Positions 33,145 through 46,500 of a stretch of DNA of 64,000 nucleotides are shown here, piece after piece (position 1 is the first letter of the stretch; every line of letters starts with the position of its first letter). Source of the DNA: Branchiostoma floridae (Eukaryota > Chordata > Leptocardii > Amphioxiformes > Branchiostomatidae). The notes under the pieces are model-generated. The model had not been told where the DNA came from. It did not search any database and was given only the letters and a program-made list of their open reading frames with translations. The position numbers and the translations under genes are program-made. Where the stretch lies: positions 1,836,101 through 1,900,100 of the forward strand of contig NC_049981.1 in NCBI RefSeq assembly GCF_000003815.2, in the 5' to 3' direction.

Positions 33145-34990
33145 ATGTCAGCGTCCGACAAGATCGCCGTCCCACGGTCAGTGGAAGATATCACCCAACC
33201 CTGGGTCCAACAGGTCTTCAACAAAGCTGACCCTGACGTCAGCATCACCGATGTCAACATCGAGGGACGCATAGGGGAAGGTCAGGGCTTCATGAACAGC
33301 CTTGTCGCCTTCGTAGCCACTGGCAACAAGAACGGTAAAGAAGAGAGGCACAGCCTTGTGGCCAAGCTGACAAGTTTCCATATGATGGAGGAAGTAGAAT
33401 TCATGACCGAGGAGGATTATCTTGAGCTGGACACAGCAGAGTCCAAGTTCTACTCCTTGGCAGTGCCGGACTTACTGTCCGTGTTCCCCATAACCAAGGG
33501 CTCGGGAGTCGTGGAAGATGCCGTGCCTGTCCCAAAGTGCTACTTCACCGCTAGTGACCAGACGTCCAAGATGTCCGTTCGTTTGCTGGACAATCTCAAG
33601 ACTCAAGGCTTCTCGATCAAACCGTACCCGCAACCGTTGAACCTCCAGGAGACGAAGCTTGCAGTAGGAGCTCTGGCCCGGATCCACGGTCTCTCCCATC
33701 GTCTGGAGCTCCAGTCTGGAGTCCCCCTACCAGACAGGTACGACTGGTTGATGGACATCCACCGTACCAAACAACAGTGGTACGAAGCGGCCTACCAAGA
33801 GGGGGTCAAAGCCTTTGCATCAGCCTTTCCTGACGCCATAGACCTGTTGGCCTGTCTGGAGAAGCTGAACACTGTCCCGACGGTGAATGAGGCGGTGAAG
33901 AATCCTGCGAGGGTGAAGGTGCTGAGCCATACGGACTGCTGGAACAACAACATCATGTTCAAGGTACGGTCAAATACACACTGATCAGCTATTGAATTGA
34001 TGGTTTATTGTCCAGTGTTTGTTTTGACGCATGTGAATTGTATAAGATACAGTCTATTGAGAATGATTTTTGGTCCTTTGCCAAGTCGCAAAAGCGACGT
34101 AAAGAGGTATCATTACGTAGTTTTTTTTGGATGGAGTGGACTCGTTCTGGGTTTCTGAATACTTTGCACTAAAGTCTTTATTGATAACGTTGTTTTTTTT
34201 AATACCGAGGTGTTGTTTGCTATATGGTAAGACTGTATGTATTGTTCGTTAATCATTTCGACCTTCACTGATTATGTTAAGTGATTATACTTTGTCTGCC
34301 CCTCCTCAGTACGAAGAGGATGAAGCCACAGACGTAAAGCTAGTGGACTGGCAGACTCCCTCCTACCGAACGCCGACCTATGACCTGGTCGTCCTTTTCA
34401 TGTTCCAAAGTTGGGACATTTTCCACAACCAGCGGGACGCCATCTTGGAACATTACCACCAAGAACTACAGAAGACCTTGGGAGAGCAGAGTGGGTTTCG
34501 ACTTTATCGTTGTTTCTTAGCTAAATATTTGACTTTATTTCTTCAGGCATGTTCAAAGACACTTGTATATATAATACCTTTATCACAATGGAATGGATTT
34601 ACTACGCAACCATTAGGAAATTACCTACCAACATAACTGGCCCCACCGATAGGTGGCGCTGCAATCGGAAAAATGCGGTCCCAAACATGACTAAGCTTGT
34701 ACCCCCCCCCCCCCTTCTCTCATCATGTGTTCTCTCATTTTGTGAGCGTTCCGAAAGGGCCATCAACGTAGGGGTGACGACTATGTCTGCAAAAATACAC
34801 ATCATTTTGTTTCCTTACAGAATCTGCAGGTCTACAATTGTACACATTGGAGCAGCTGAAAGCAGACTTCCGTGCTGACTGTGCGATCGGGGTGTTTGAA
34901 CGGATGATATTTGCTCCAGGGCTCCTCCCCAGTCAACAACCGGAACTGCTGAAGATTGTACAGGAAGTCAAGGACTGGGGCGTGATCTAG
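33145..34990 (+). CDS. EcKinase/CHK-like small-molecule kinase
   Basis: Three exons, 33145-33963, 34310-34490 and 34821-34990, join in phases 0 and 1 to give 389 residues, the normal size for the family. The start is the first ATG after a good acceptor (TTTCCACCAG at about 33126), so there is an upstream non-coding exon. Family marks: an N-terminal lobe with EGQGFMN and a lysine-bearing LVAKL strand, the catalytic-loop motif LSHTDCWNNNIMF at the end of exon 1, and the metal-binding LVDWQ (DFG-like) in exon 2. These belong to the protein-kinase-fold group of ecdysteroid kinase-like/choline-kinase-like enzymes that phosphorylate small molecules. The substrate in a chordate is unknown; a role in detoxification or sterol and choline metabolism is only possible. 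The catalytic Asp and Asn are present, so it is probably active. It is cytosolic, as no signal peptide is seen. Confidence 0.85.
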
Positions 34991-35286
34991 CTGTTCGTTT
35001 CTTTTCTTCAGCTATGTTAGGATAACGTCACATTTTTAAGGGCTGTTTGAGGAAACGAAAAATAGTAATGTGTACGTAAAAATATACACAAATAATGCCC
35101 GAGACTACTCTCTTTACGTCATGCCTTTCCACAACTGACTACACACCTACCAAAGGTCAAAAAGTTTCATTCACAATTTCTCGACTTAAATGCTGTTGAC
35201 CTACATACAGACCCATCACCCTATGGAACAACCGAAAACATGATCTTCTTGGCAAAAATAATAACTAGATAGCTCGTAAGACTTCA

Positions 35287-35389
35287 GCACAATCCATTTG
35301 AAAGTCTTTTCACCAAGAAACTTTAACAGTCATACATATAACATGACAGTTAAAGTTTCTTGGTAAGAAGACTTTCAAATGGATTCTGC
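35287..35389. repeat. Foldback repeat downstream of the kinase gene
   Basis: Arms 35291-35327 and 35349-35385 match in 35 of 37 positions (AATCCATTTGAAAGTCTT and complement), with an apparent extension on both sides. It lies about 300 bases past the kinase stop, so it could be in the 3'UTR or be a small MITE. Confidence 0.65.
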
Positions 35390-35519
35390 TATTTTTCATC
35401 TGCTGAATGGGGTTGTCATGTGACCTGTCATGTGACCTGATAGTCCCAGATCATGTGTCATAAGGGTGTTGGAGATGTGGGGGGGGGGTTATATTAGACC
35501 AATGAACACACAAAAACAT

Positions 35520-37536
35520 CAACATTTGACATATAAGACAGCTGTTTATTGAGCATAAAATTACTAGTTACAGTATACAGAATTCCTGTTTACTACACAA
35601 TTAATCTTATAGAGCAATATACACATACATGTACACATGGAACTTTTGTTAATTTCATAAAATACAAACTGATTGCACTTTAAGCCCCCAACAGTTTCCT
35701 CTCTTTCCATCTGGGTAATTCATTTCATGTTAGCTATAATGTTCGTATAGAGTGAAAAAACTAAATGCATGTAATGTTACACTTATAATATGGATACAAA
35801 AATACTACTTGGCTACAAAAAAAGGTTATGAATCGTAAAATCAATCTGTTTAAACAACCAATATGCCTATCAATTCTGTTTATAGATAAAATCATAGCCA
35901 TTAGATCTTCATAAAAAAATTAATCAATTTTCCTCTTAAAATTTTAATATCTAGTAAAGAATCTCCTCCTGATCGCACTTTTCTTTACTAAAATTATTTC
36001 AGCATCATTGTTCCTGCTGAATTTTTAAAACATATTGTTTTGGAATTATCAGACACAGATGACATCAGGCCTATATCTTTGGGAAAATTGGTTTAAGCCA
36101 CTTCTGGAATACTGTGACTGTAGAATATGTGCTTTCTACTTGCCTAGTTTTGCTAAAGGCACTGTCGATAGATACAATTTCATTCAGCTGTTATTCAAAC
36201 CTGTACAAGTAAGCATCTAATAATATAGAGTCCCTTATATTGACCATGTTCACTAAGTACCTTGATTGGTCATATTGGAGTCAAATGTTACATATCAGGT
36301 ATTGGGTGTCATTTTTTTTCATCATAAGGAATGTTTGGGTATACAAAATTGCATAATTATATAGTCTATCATAATTCAATAGGTTTCCATATTTCATATC
36401 TTTGCAAACTGCAGTGATCAGCATCATATGTTCCTTGATTTATAAAATTGATTTTTAGGTGATTGCACAGCTCTTGATTGTCAGTGGAATGTTTTACAAA
36501 ATATTCTCTTCTTTTTTCTTTGTTTTTTACACCAATAGTATAGAGCTATGCTTTATGTGTTTCCATAACAAGCTTTAGCTGATGATGCAGCAACGTTTTC
36601 ACATGCTTAAGGCAGATGTTCAGCTATGAAACTTAACAGGAAAATACATTTGGTCACTAGTCAGGAATGTGTATTCATACAATTCTGTTTCTATAATCTC
36701 TTCTCAAATTCTTAGATTTCTAGGATATTTGGTACCAAAATTTGCATTGACTATGATATACACGTATTAAGGTCACAATTCATGCCTAGATAATCATATT
36801 TCATTCATATTAGTGCTATAAAGTCTATATTCCAAAATAATGTCTTTCAAGAGGATTGTCAAGTTTTCCATTGGTCCCATCATCATCCTATTAAATATTG
36901 ATTGCATTGATCATGATTTTCCAATAATTGATCCATAAAATATACTGTTCCACACTGATTGAACTTTCCTGCAACATTAGTTAATCGATCTATTGATTAT
37001 CAGTGATTAGTGAGTATTGCCTCAACATTTCTATACAGATGACTTAAAAACATGCAATTTCTGTCTTCCTGTTTAGAATTCTTTGTAAGTCTAATATGTT
37101 ACATCAAGGAGCTTTTATGATAAAAGCTCCTTGGTTACATTCAAACAAGTGGCTTCAACAAAGGCAATTGTCTTCATTGTTGTTACAGTGAATTATGATA
37201 CAAGAAATATTGCAGCGAACAAGATACATTCTATACATTTTTCCCAAGTTAGATACTTTTTTGTAAACTGAAGGAACAAGTAGAAAAGACAGTAATCCAA
37301 TAAAAAAACAACACTACCACGAGTACCAGTAGTACACTGTTGGGTTCATAGGTAAATGTCAAAGGTTAGAGGTCAGTAGGGTCAAAGTGGTCATGTATAT
37401 CATAAAGGTTAAGGGTTAAACAAAAGTGTAAAACAGCATAAAATCTTGATAAAAAACATTCACTGTGCAGCAGATTATAGGTTAAAAGGTCAAGGGTGAA
37501 CCAAAGCCAGGTTAAAGGTCAAAGTGTACTCGCAGG
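35520..37536 (-). other. Long 3'UTR of the ITIM receptor gene
   Basis: This AT-rich stretch follows the stop codon at 37537-37539 on the minus strand. AATAAA on that strand lies at 35550-35545, giving a 3'UTR of about 2 kb. A perfect hairpin (AAGGAGCTTTTAT and complement) lies at 37107-37134. No other gene is seen here. Confidence 0.5.
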
Positions 37537-40500
37537 TCAGCGCCGCAGGTTGTCATACTTCATGCGACTGTGTCGGAGCTGGGAGTAGACCGTCTTGTCC
37601 TCCTCACTCTCTCCACCAATCACAGGCCGGTTCCCACCTTTGTCCTCCAGGTCAAGCTGTGCGTAGGTGACCTCCGGTGACCTTTGACCCTACAGCAGCA
37701 GGAAAGCACACAATGATAATGATGTAGGAGTACAGTGCAAATTTGTCAAAAATTAAGACACAATACAGAGTGTTGAAATCTAAGTATTTTACTGGATCAG
37801 CACAAATACTAATATTCAAGCATTCATGCAAAGTGAAAATATTGGATGAAATGATGGATTTGATGAAGAGAAGGATAGATGTACTTAACTGTTGCTAATT
37901 GTTCCATCAATAATTTGCTGTATTGGATATTGTTTGATTGACTCTGTTTGGGTGGGTGGTTTGGGGTGACTGGCGAATGATTGATTTGATTGATTTTTGA
38001 ATGCTTGTTGTGAGGTGATCATGTGACTGTGAGATGATGTCATCCACATTACAGTCGTAACCATGGTTACCTGGTAGGCTCAGCAGGGTAATGCAGGGTC
38101 AAAGTTCAAAGGTCATTGCCAATCTCTGTAAGCAAAGTCACTCTGGGCAGAAAGGGGGGCAAGCGTGACATTTATGCAACATACAAACAAAGCTTCGAAA
38201 ATTACTGTTAAGAACATAAAAAGCATATTCAAGCAATGTGCTTTAACACAAAAATGGCAAAGCTTGGGAGAAGCATAATTCAAAACCCTCTTTAGTATTC
38301 TTTTGTTATGAAATGCTATTGTATAAAAGTGTACAAAAACAACAGTTTCAACCTGCCCCCTGTTAAAGGATGAAGAGGTAGGAGAAACAAATCTCCTGGT
38401 TGCTATGACAACATGTAGTCACCTGATCAGGCTCCGGGTCCTCTGATTGGTCAAAGTCAGCGATGGTCATGGGATACAGGTATGGGTCCCTGGTCCTCTG
38501 GAGGGTGTCATACCCGCTGGGGTCATCGTCCTCTAGGTCAGCGCCCTCAGCTGCACCCTCAGCACTCTACATGGAGAAGAAGCATTGGAACAATAAGTCA
38601 TCTTTTCAAGAAGATGTTAAAGAACAAAAAAGAAGAATCTAATGTTTGGTTTACCTCATTATGAAGGCAACTTTTTTGGGTGGTCAAACATTTTTCATTC
38701 GCACACACACATCAGTTTTGGGTTTCCCAGAGGATGTCATCCATACAATCAAATCAACATGGCCTAATATGATTTATAATCTAAAGTTAAACATTGTCAA
38801 ACATTAATCAGAATTATCTGCATAGCTTCAATGTCACCTGCACTTACTCACATAAGCAGGTGTTACTTCCAGGCCTGAAGTGTAATTGTATGTTGCTTGG
38901 CATTCTCGGTCTAGAAGAGTATGAAAACAAACAAACAAACAAAACCCTCAGCTCTTTGCCGTCTGGTTGTTCCTTCTCTCTGTTTTTGTTGACAGCCGTG
39001 CATACTCAACTGATAAGCAAACAAACAAACAGACAAACAAACAAACCCTCAGCTCTTTCCAGTCTGGTTGTGCCTTCTCTGTTTTTGTTGACAGTCATGC
39101 ATACTCAACTGATAAACAAACAAACCTTCAGCTCCTGCCTGTCTGGTTCTGCCTTCTTCCTGTTTTTGTTGACGGTTGCGTACTCGACTGTCCCCCCGTC
39201 TGCCGGGCCCTGCTCCAGGAGAATCTCTTGTTCTGTCTTTCCGTTGGAACGGTTTCCGGCAGCGGAAAACCTAACAGCTGTAGGGAAATTAAAACCATTC
39301 TTAGGCCACAGCAAATTAATTTGTAGTTTCTTTGACAATGTGAAAAATGTATATTGTACAACAGTTACTACACCGCAAATTATGAATTATGTATATTGTC
39401 CAACTACACAGTCATTACATATTTCAGTTTTTCCTGGGGAACTCAAAAGAAAAACCTGCTGGTAAGACAAAAAGTGTATTCCAACAATATATCATAGATT
39501 TAGGTTTTTTACTTTGCATACCTGTGCCTGCATCTACAGGAATCCCATCCATGCGAACGTTCTGCTGCATTCGGTCATAAAACGCTTCCCTGAAAAACAG
39601 ATATTATTTCAGGCAATTTCAAATATTACTAGCAAAATAAACAAACATATTCAAGTCCTGACTATTCTACATTTTAACTTTGTGCAAGCTGGTAACCTAA
39701 GGTCACATTTGCTTCGTTTATAACATTTCAAACTTTCATCTAAGTAAAATTTTTGCAAGATGGAGACCGAGATTAAAACAGACGACTTGATTATGTCTAC
39801 TCTCTAAAACTGTGTGTGCCACTTTCCCCTCTAAACACTCTAAAGTCTTGAAATGTTTGTGAAGTCTTGTGACTTCTAAATTACATTTTCCAACACAGCA
39901 GTACTGTTTTAACCCCAAACTTTATCCAAATTTCACATCCTAAATATTTGGAGGGACTGTTGACCTGACTGACCCTCGTTTGCGTTTCTTGTAGCGCCGC
40001 CACAGTGGGACGGCCAGCACGATGAGCAGAACCAGCAGGAGCACTGCGATCACCCCGCCCGCAATCGCGCCCGTGTTATCACCGCTGGAGCCACCAGGGG
40101 GAGCTGTTGAGACAGAGAAAAAGATTCAGTTATCAACTCTGCATGAGTGGGTTGGTTTGGTGGTATGTGGGCATGGAAAGTTGCAAATATTATGGGAGAT
40201 CAAATTACAACATAATTGATTATAGTTTCCCTGAATACATTTAGAAAAAAGGATCAAGGAGAAATGTGTATCAATGAATAGTTTGGATCTATCAAAAAAA
40301 AAATCATATCCCAAAAGGAGTTCAAGCTTTATTATGAAATAGGTAGTATGTAATGAACACTGGTAAAAACATAATCCTTCTTGACAGTCTCTGGTAAGAA
40401 ACCAATTGATCAACATAAAATCTGCTAGAGCCTAGAAACTGATCGTGAGTTGTGATACATACCATACATAGAACTGTTGGTCTGTCCTGTAGATGTGGCT

Positions 40501-43500
40501 GTTACTGTTAGAGAACAAGCGGCAGCTACTGGTTAGAGCAGGTTCTGGACTACAGCAGTACAAAATATCTACAGAAAACAAACTACTGACATGTGCACAG
40601 CATGACACACTGAAATGGGGATGAATGTCAGGTTATGATGATTGTTAGTCTTGATACGTACCATATGTAGAACTTGTAGCTGTCTGTCTTTTTGACGTGG
40701 CTGTTAGGAAGCAAAACAGTGACTACGGTTTAGTGCAGCACTACAGCATATGCACAGTGAATTGAAGTTATGCTAAAATAGGGATAAAAGTCAGCAGTAG
40801 ATCACTGTTAGTCTTGCTTTGATACATACCATATGGGGAACTTGTGGTCTGTTCTGTAGATGTAGTAGCTGTTACTGAGTGTTAGAAAGCAAAACAGCAA
40901 CTATTGGTTAGAGCAAAACTACATGTATTATTACAAGTGTTGTGTACCGCATGTTGAACATTTTCAAAGTTAATTGCTATCATGATGCTTTCATGCAGAG
41001 CAAATACATGTAAGCAATGGATGACAAAAGGGATTCAGGAAGACATGTTAGATTTAACAGATTTTCCAAATCTAACTGTCTTGAAGTTTGTACATCTAAG
41101 GTGACTGGCATTTCTTAAAAAAATGTCTAGCTTGCATTGCAAACTCTTGCAACAATCTTATCCTTATGGGCTATTTTCTATACTAAATTTTTTTATTACA
41201 TCCCTCAAACTTCTAGCCTGATTAAATCTTGCTTATAGCAGCCCGCCCAACTTCCGACTTGATAGGTGGCGCTTTTAGGGGCAGCCACGGCTTATACCTC
41301 TGTCCCTAAAATGTTTGATCTTTTATGTTCAAATGACTCGTTTTTGTGTTGCTGCTGGTTTTATGTATATCGGAATAGTTGCTGACCATTCTGGGAACTT
41401 ATCTGACTGATAACGAGAGTGATTCACGCGTTCTGGTGGACTTTTGTACGTAAGCCGAGCCTCTGCTGCTTTGTGTTCGTGCTCCAGTCATGGCGTCGTT
41501 CTACAGGTATTCTTCTGGTTTCTTACGGACCTTCCGAGCCATGGCGCAACCTCTGCTGCCGCAGGTAAAGTCAACTCTCGTTGAAGCAGGTGTACTGAAA
41601 ATGCTTTCCAGACCAAGGGGACGCAAAGGTGGGAAACACTGTATTCGTCAAATCTTAACCACCATTGGTAATAGGCCGCAGTCCTCGGCTCACCTCGCTA
41701 CTTTGTTATGCAAATCCGTCGACGCTGACCAAAACAACGCAGCATACCTGTCTACCAGTAGTATGGAAAGGACTCGGATACTTCGTCGCATCCAGCGTAG
41801 TTCTGCTACCCCTTCAAAGAAGGCAATCCACGTCCCAAGAATGATCTTGTGCAATCCCAGATCGCTTATCAACAAGATAGATGAGCTACAAGCAACTCGG
41901 TCACACAATGAAGTCGACATCGGGGTCATCTCCGAAACGTGGTTATCAAGCACCCATCCTGAATCTGCTATCGCGGTGAGTGGTTTTAATGTGTACTCCA
42001 AGCACAGGCAGGACAGAAGATGTGGCGGTGTCGCGGTGTACGTAAAAGAGCACATACCGTCACGACAACTAACTGAATACACAGTACCAACGGAGCTTGA
42101 GTGCATATGGGTGTGGACTCGACCACTTCGACTACCAAGACCGCTGTCAGCTATCGTCGTCTGTGGCATTTACTCTCCACCCAACTCACCGCACAGAGAC
42201 CTGCTTCTCAACCACCTGTTGACAACGTCGGACGACATCCGTACCAAGCATCCCGACTGCGGTATTGCTCTACTAGGGGACTTCAACAGGGCGAACACTT
42301 CTGAACTCTGCAGAGCAGGTCACCTATCTCAAGTCGTAAAAAGCAACACCAGGGGTAACGCACTGCTTGACCTGATTATCACAAACATGAAGAACATGTA
42401 TGAGCAGCCCTCCATCCTACCTCCGCTGGGTCTGAGTGACCACTCCTGTGTCCTTTGGACCCCGAGTGACAAACCCAAGGTCAAGCCCACAAAGAAGCGA
42501 GTACGGCAGCTGCGGGAAACAGACATGTTCGAGTTTGGCAGGTGGATAACCCAACATCAGTGGTCGGAAGTATATGATGCGGTTGGTGTAGCAGCAAAGG
42601 CTGACGCTTTCCACGCCACGCTGGAAAGTGCCATAGACACGTTCTTTCCGACCAAGACCCTCAAAACACACTGTACGGACAAACCTTGGGTAACTCCTCG
42701 TATTAAACACTTGATCAGCCTAAGACAAAAGGCCTTTCACCGGAAGACACCGTCTGTATGGAAGTTCTACCGCAACCGCATCCAGAGAGAACTCGCCAAT
42801 GCAAAGAAGTCATACTACAAAGACCACGTATCCACCCTCAAGACGTGCAACCCCAGACGTTGGCACCAGGAAATAATGACAATGCTAAATACAACCAAAC
42901 AGGAGAGTGCGATTGTGATTCCTGGATCGGAGACAGCCGACAACATTACTGTTGCAAACACGATCAATGCCAAGTTCGCTGCGGTATCTCAAGCTCTCCC
43001 TGCACTGGACACCTCTGAGCTTCCCAGTTTCCTCCCGGCCTCCCAGGAGTTACCCACACTTCATGTCTGGGATGTCTACAAGAGACTGTTGGCTGTCAAG
43101 ACCAACAAGGCGCCTGGCCCGGATGGCATCCCTTCTAAGGTTCTGCGGGAGTTCGCATGTGAACTCAGTACACCCCTCTGTCACGTTCTGAACTCCTCCT
43201 ACGCTGAAGGCACAGTACCCAGCCAATGGAAACAGGCAGTGGTAGTACCTGTCCCCAAGTCCCAGCCAGCCAGCCTTGACCAACTGAGACCGATATCTTT
43301 GACGTCACAGTTTGCCAAGATCGCCGAATTCTTTGTCACCAGATGGATTCATAATGACGTCACATTTGATCAGAGACAGTTCGGCAGTTTGAAAGGAAGA
43401 TCTACGACCCATGCCCTTGTAAGTCTGGTAGACAAGCTATTTAAGGGTGCTGAAAGCCCAGCAAGTATCAGCACGGTTGTTGCCACTGACTTCTCGAAGG

Positions 43501-46500
43501 CTTTCGACCGGGTCCACCATAACACTGTTATTAGAAAGCTGTTGACCAAGGGCCTAAGACCAGAGCTGGTGCCGTGGGTTTGCAGTTTCATTTCCGGCAG
43601 GAGTCAGCGAGTGCGGTACCGCCAGTCTCTCTCCGACTGGGAAACTTTGTCGTGTGGAGTTGCTCAGGGTACCCTTCTTGGTCCCATTTTGTTCTTAATC
43701 CTCATCGACGACGCTGCAAGCGATGCAAACAACCCCGTATGGAAATATGTCGATGACATGAACTTACTTGAGACAAGAACACTATGACAGCACTCCACCC
43801 TACAGGATGACCTTGACGACTTGTTCCTATGGACACAAATAAACCACATGCTCCTGAATGGTGGCAAATGCCTGAGTATGCACGTGTCTTTCGCCAGGAA
43901 TCCGTCCCTACCACCCCCTCTCCGAATCAACGGTACAGAACTGGCTGTAGTCCCAAGCCTCAAAGTGCTCGGTCTTCACATACAGAACGACCTCCACTGG
44001 GACAAGCAGGTCAACAACATGGCAGCGAAAGTAGGAAGAAAACTGTACCTTCTGAAACGACTGAAGAAGTTCAATCTGCCTCAATGTGACTTGGTATCGA
44101 TCTATATTGGCTACATCAGACCAATATTAGAGTATGCCGTTCCTGTCTGGCACCCTGGCCTGACCAAGCGCCAGTCTGACCAACTTGAACAGCTCCAGAA
44201 AAGAGCGTGCCGCACCATCATGGGCAGAGACTACCCCGGGTATTCACATGCGCTGGAGCAGCTTGGACTGTGCCCACTTGCCACGAGACGGGAACAGTTG
44301 TGTCTTAAGTTTGCCAGTTCGCTCATGGACTCTGACTTTAGAGACTGGCTACCACCCCTAAGAGGTCACATCACTGGCAGAGTAACTCGCAACAGTCACA
44401 AACTGAACTGTCCTAGAGCAAAAACGAACCGGTACCTGAACTCTACCATACCGTACCTGACCCGACTAATGAATGAGAATGGACTGTGATCGACTCATGT
44501 CAATATGTTAGTTATTCTATTGATCGTCTGCTCTTATCATGTTAAGTGCAAACGTAAGGCATTGTTGTTAGTATCGCTAAGTCACATGTGATGTGCGCCT
44601 GTCAAATCAGAGGATTTTAAACATTGTAAATTGGTTTTTAATTCAGTGGAATCACTGCGATACCCAATAAAGTCATCTTGTATCTTGTATCTTGTATCTT
44701 GTCTTCCTCTGTGGGGAGGGGCCAGTTACAACCATGAACAGCAGAGTTTGTGTTATACAGACTATGTAACTTCAGAGACAGGAAGAAGAGAAGAAGAGAA
44801 AGAAGAGAAGTCACCTGGCCGTGATGTCTGTTTCTGCTGAGTAGCGCCACCTGTAGTCTGAGTGAGTAGTGCAGGCTGCTCGGTGGTAGGGCCTATCTTG
44901 ATGTACAAGTCTTTGATACTACGATTTGCTGGTGCTTCCAGTTCATTATAGAAATAACAACTGCGGAACGTGCCATGATTTGTTCCAAATGCACGGCAAC
45001 TGTTATCAAGATCCAAACATTTTTGAGCACAGGCCTTTACTGTGAGGAGGGAGCTTGCATCTCCGTCTGGGTCAACAGCTGTTATTGTGGGGAATTCCAT
45101 CTGTTCAAGGTATTGGAAACTATCCTGTGGATTTTCTGAAAGAAAAAAAGAGAATCCATGTCTGAAGTTAAGAATATGAATGAATGAATGGATGAATGAA
45201 TGAATGAAGAAAACTAACAAACTGGAAAGACCAATATTTTCTCAGGAGCAAATACAGCATATTTCACTCCATCTCCCTCTAAATGCAAAAATGGACTGTT
45301 CAATATCAACTTTTGCAGAAATAGACCATCGAGAATCATACTATTTCAAAATGATTATCTTTATTTCTTGACCTCCCATTTCAAGAATGGGCTCTTCCGG
45401 AATACCCCTATTGCATTTAGTAAACACGCTACTCAATTTTTTCCATCTCTAGTGTGAAAGCCACCCCTATATCAACTTCCAGGTCATTTGGCTAGACACA
45501 TTTTTGGTCTAAATATGTCCCCAAATTCCAATTCTTTCTAAATTTTGAAGTGGTGTATGCCGTTAGCCTGGGTACCATCAGGGTTCGCTCCTATGTTCGC
45601 TTCTGCTGCCCATCTGTAGACTTGCACATTCAAACCGTTGATGGTAACGTCAGTTAATGAGCGAATAAAAGAATGGGTTCATGAACCCTTTCGGTGACAA
45701 CAGGACCTCCCTCAAGCGGACGGAGGCCGTTTCGGGTGTTGGAACACCTGTTTGAGCGAGTGCTTTAACCCATTCCTTTATTTGCTGATGTGTAGGGACC
45801 AATCAGCGCCCTTGTCCAAAATTTTGATGACTCCAGATGTTAGAGATGTCAAGGTTCCTGAACAGAATAGCAGAACAGTGACTATATATATATGTAGTGT
45901 ATAGTAAAAATCAGAGCAAGAAGCAACTGTATATAACGTAAGTGTATGATACATGTTGGAGCGAACTACTATCCGGATGGTACTCAGGCTAACAGCACCA
46001 GTGATCCCCAGGTAAAATGTATGCAAATTCAAGTTCAAGACATTCTTAAAAAGGTCTTGATAACAAATTTGTTTTTCTCTTCAGTCTTAATAATGCACCC
46101 GGTAGCACCATGTTACGCTAGTTCACCTTTATTCGCGGGGTAACCTATATCCGTTGTATTTAAAAACAGGATATTTAGGGATATTACGTAGATGAATAGT
46201 GGTTTCAAATTGCATTTTTTTGCAATATAATGCATTTTGAGACCACTCTCAGTCGACTTGATATCCCAAAATACCCCGGTGTTAAATACAATGGATAAAG
46301 GTTACCCTGCGAATATAGCTAGGTGAACAAGCGTTAAATAACAGGTGTCCTATGAGTTGGTTCATGACATATTACATTGAAACAACCACAGTGGCTTTGA
46401 ATCATTAGCCAAGAGCAGTTCTATTGACTTGTTATATGTACATGGTCCTTTCTTTTTAATAATAGCGATTCTACTAAATAAACAAACAAATACAGGCCCT

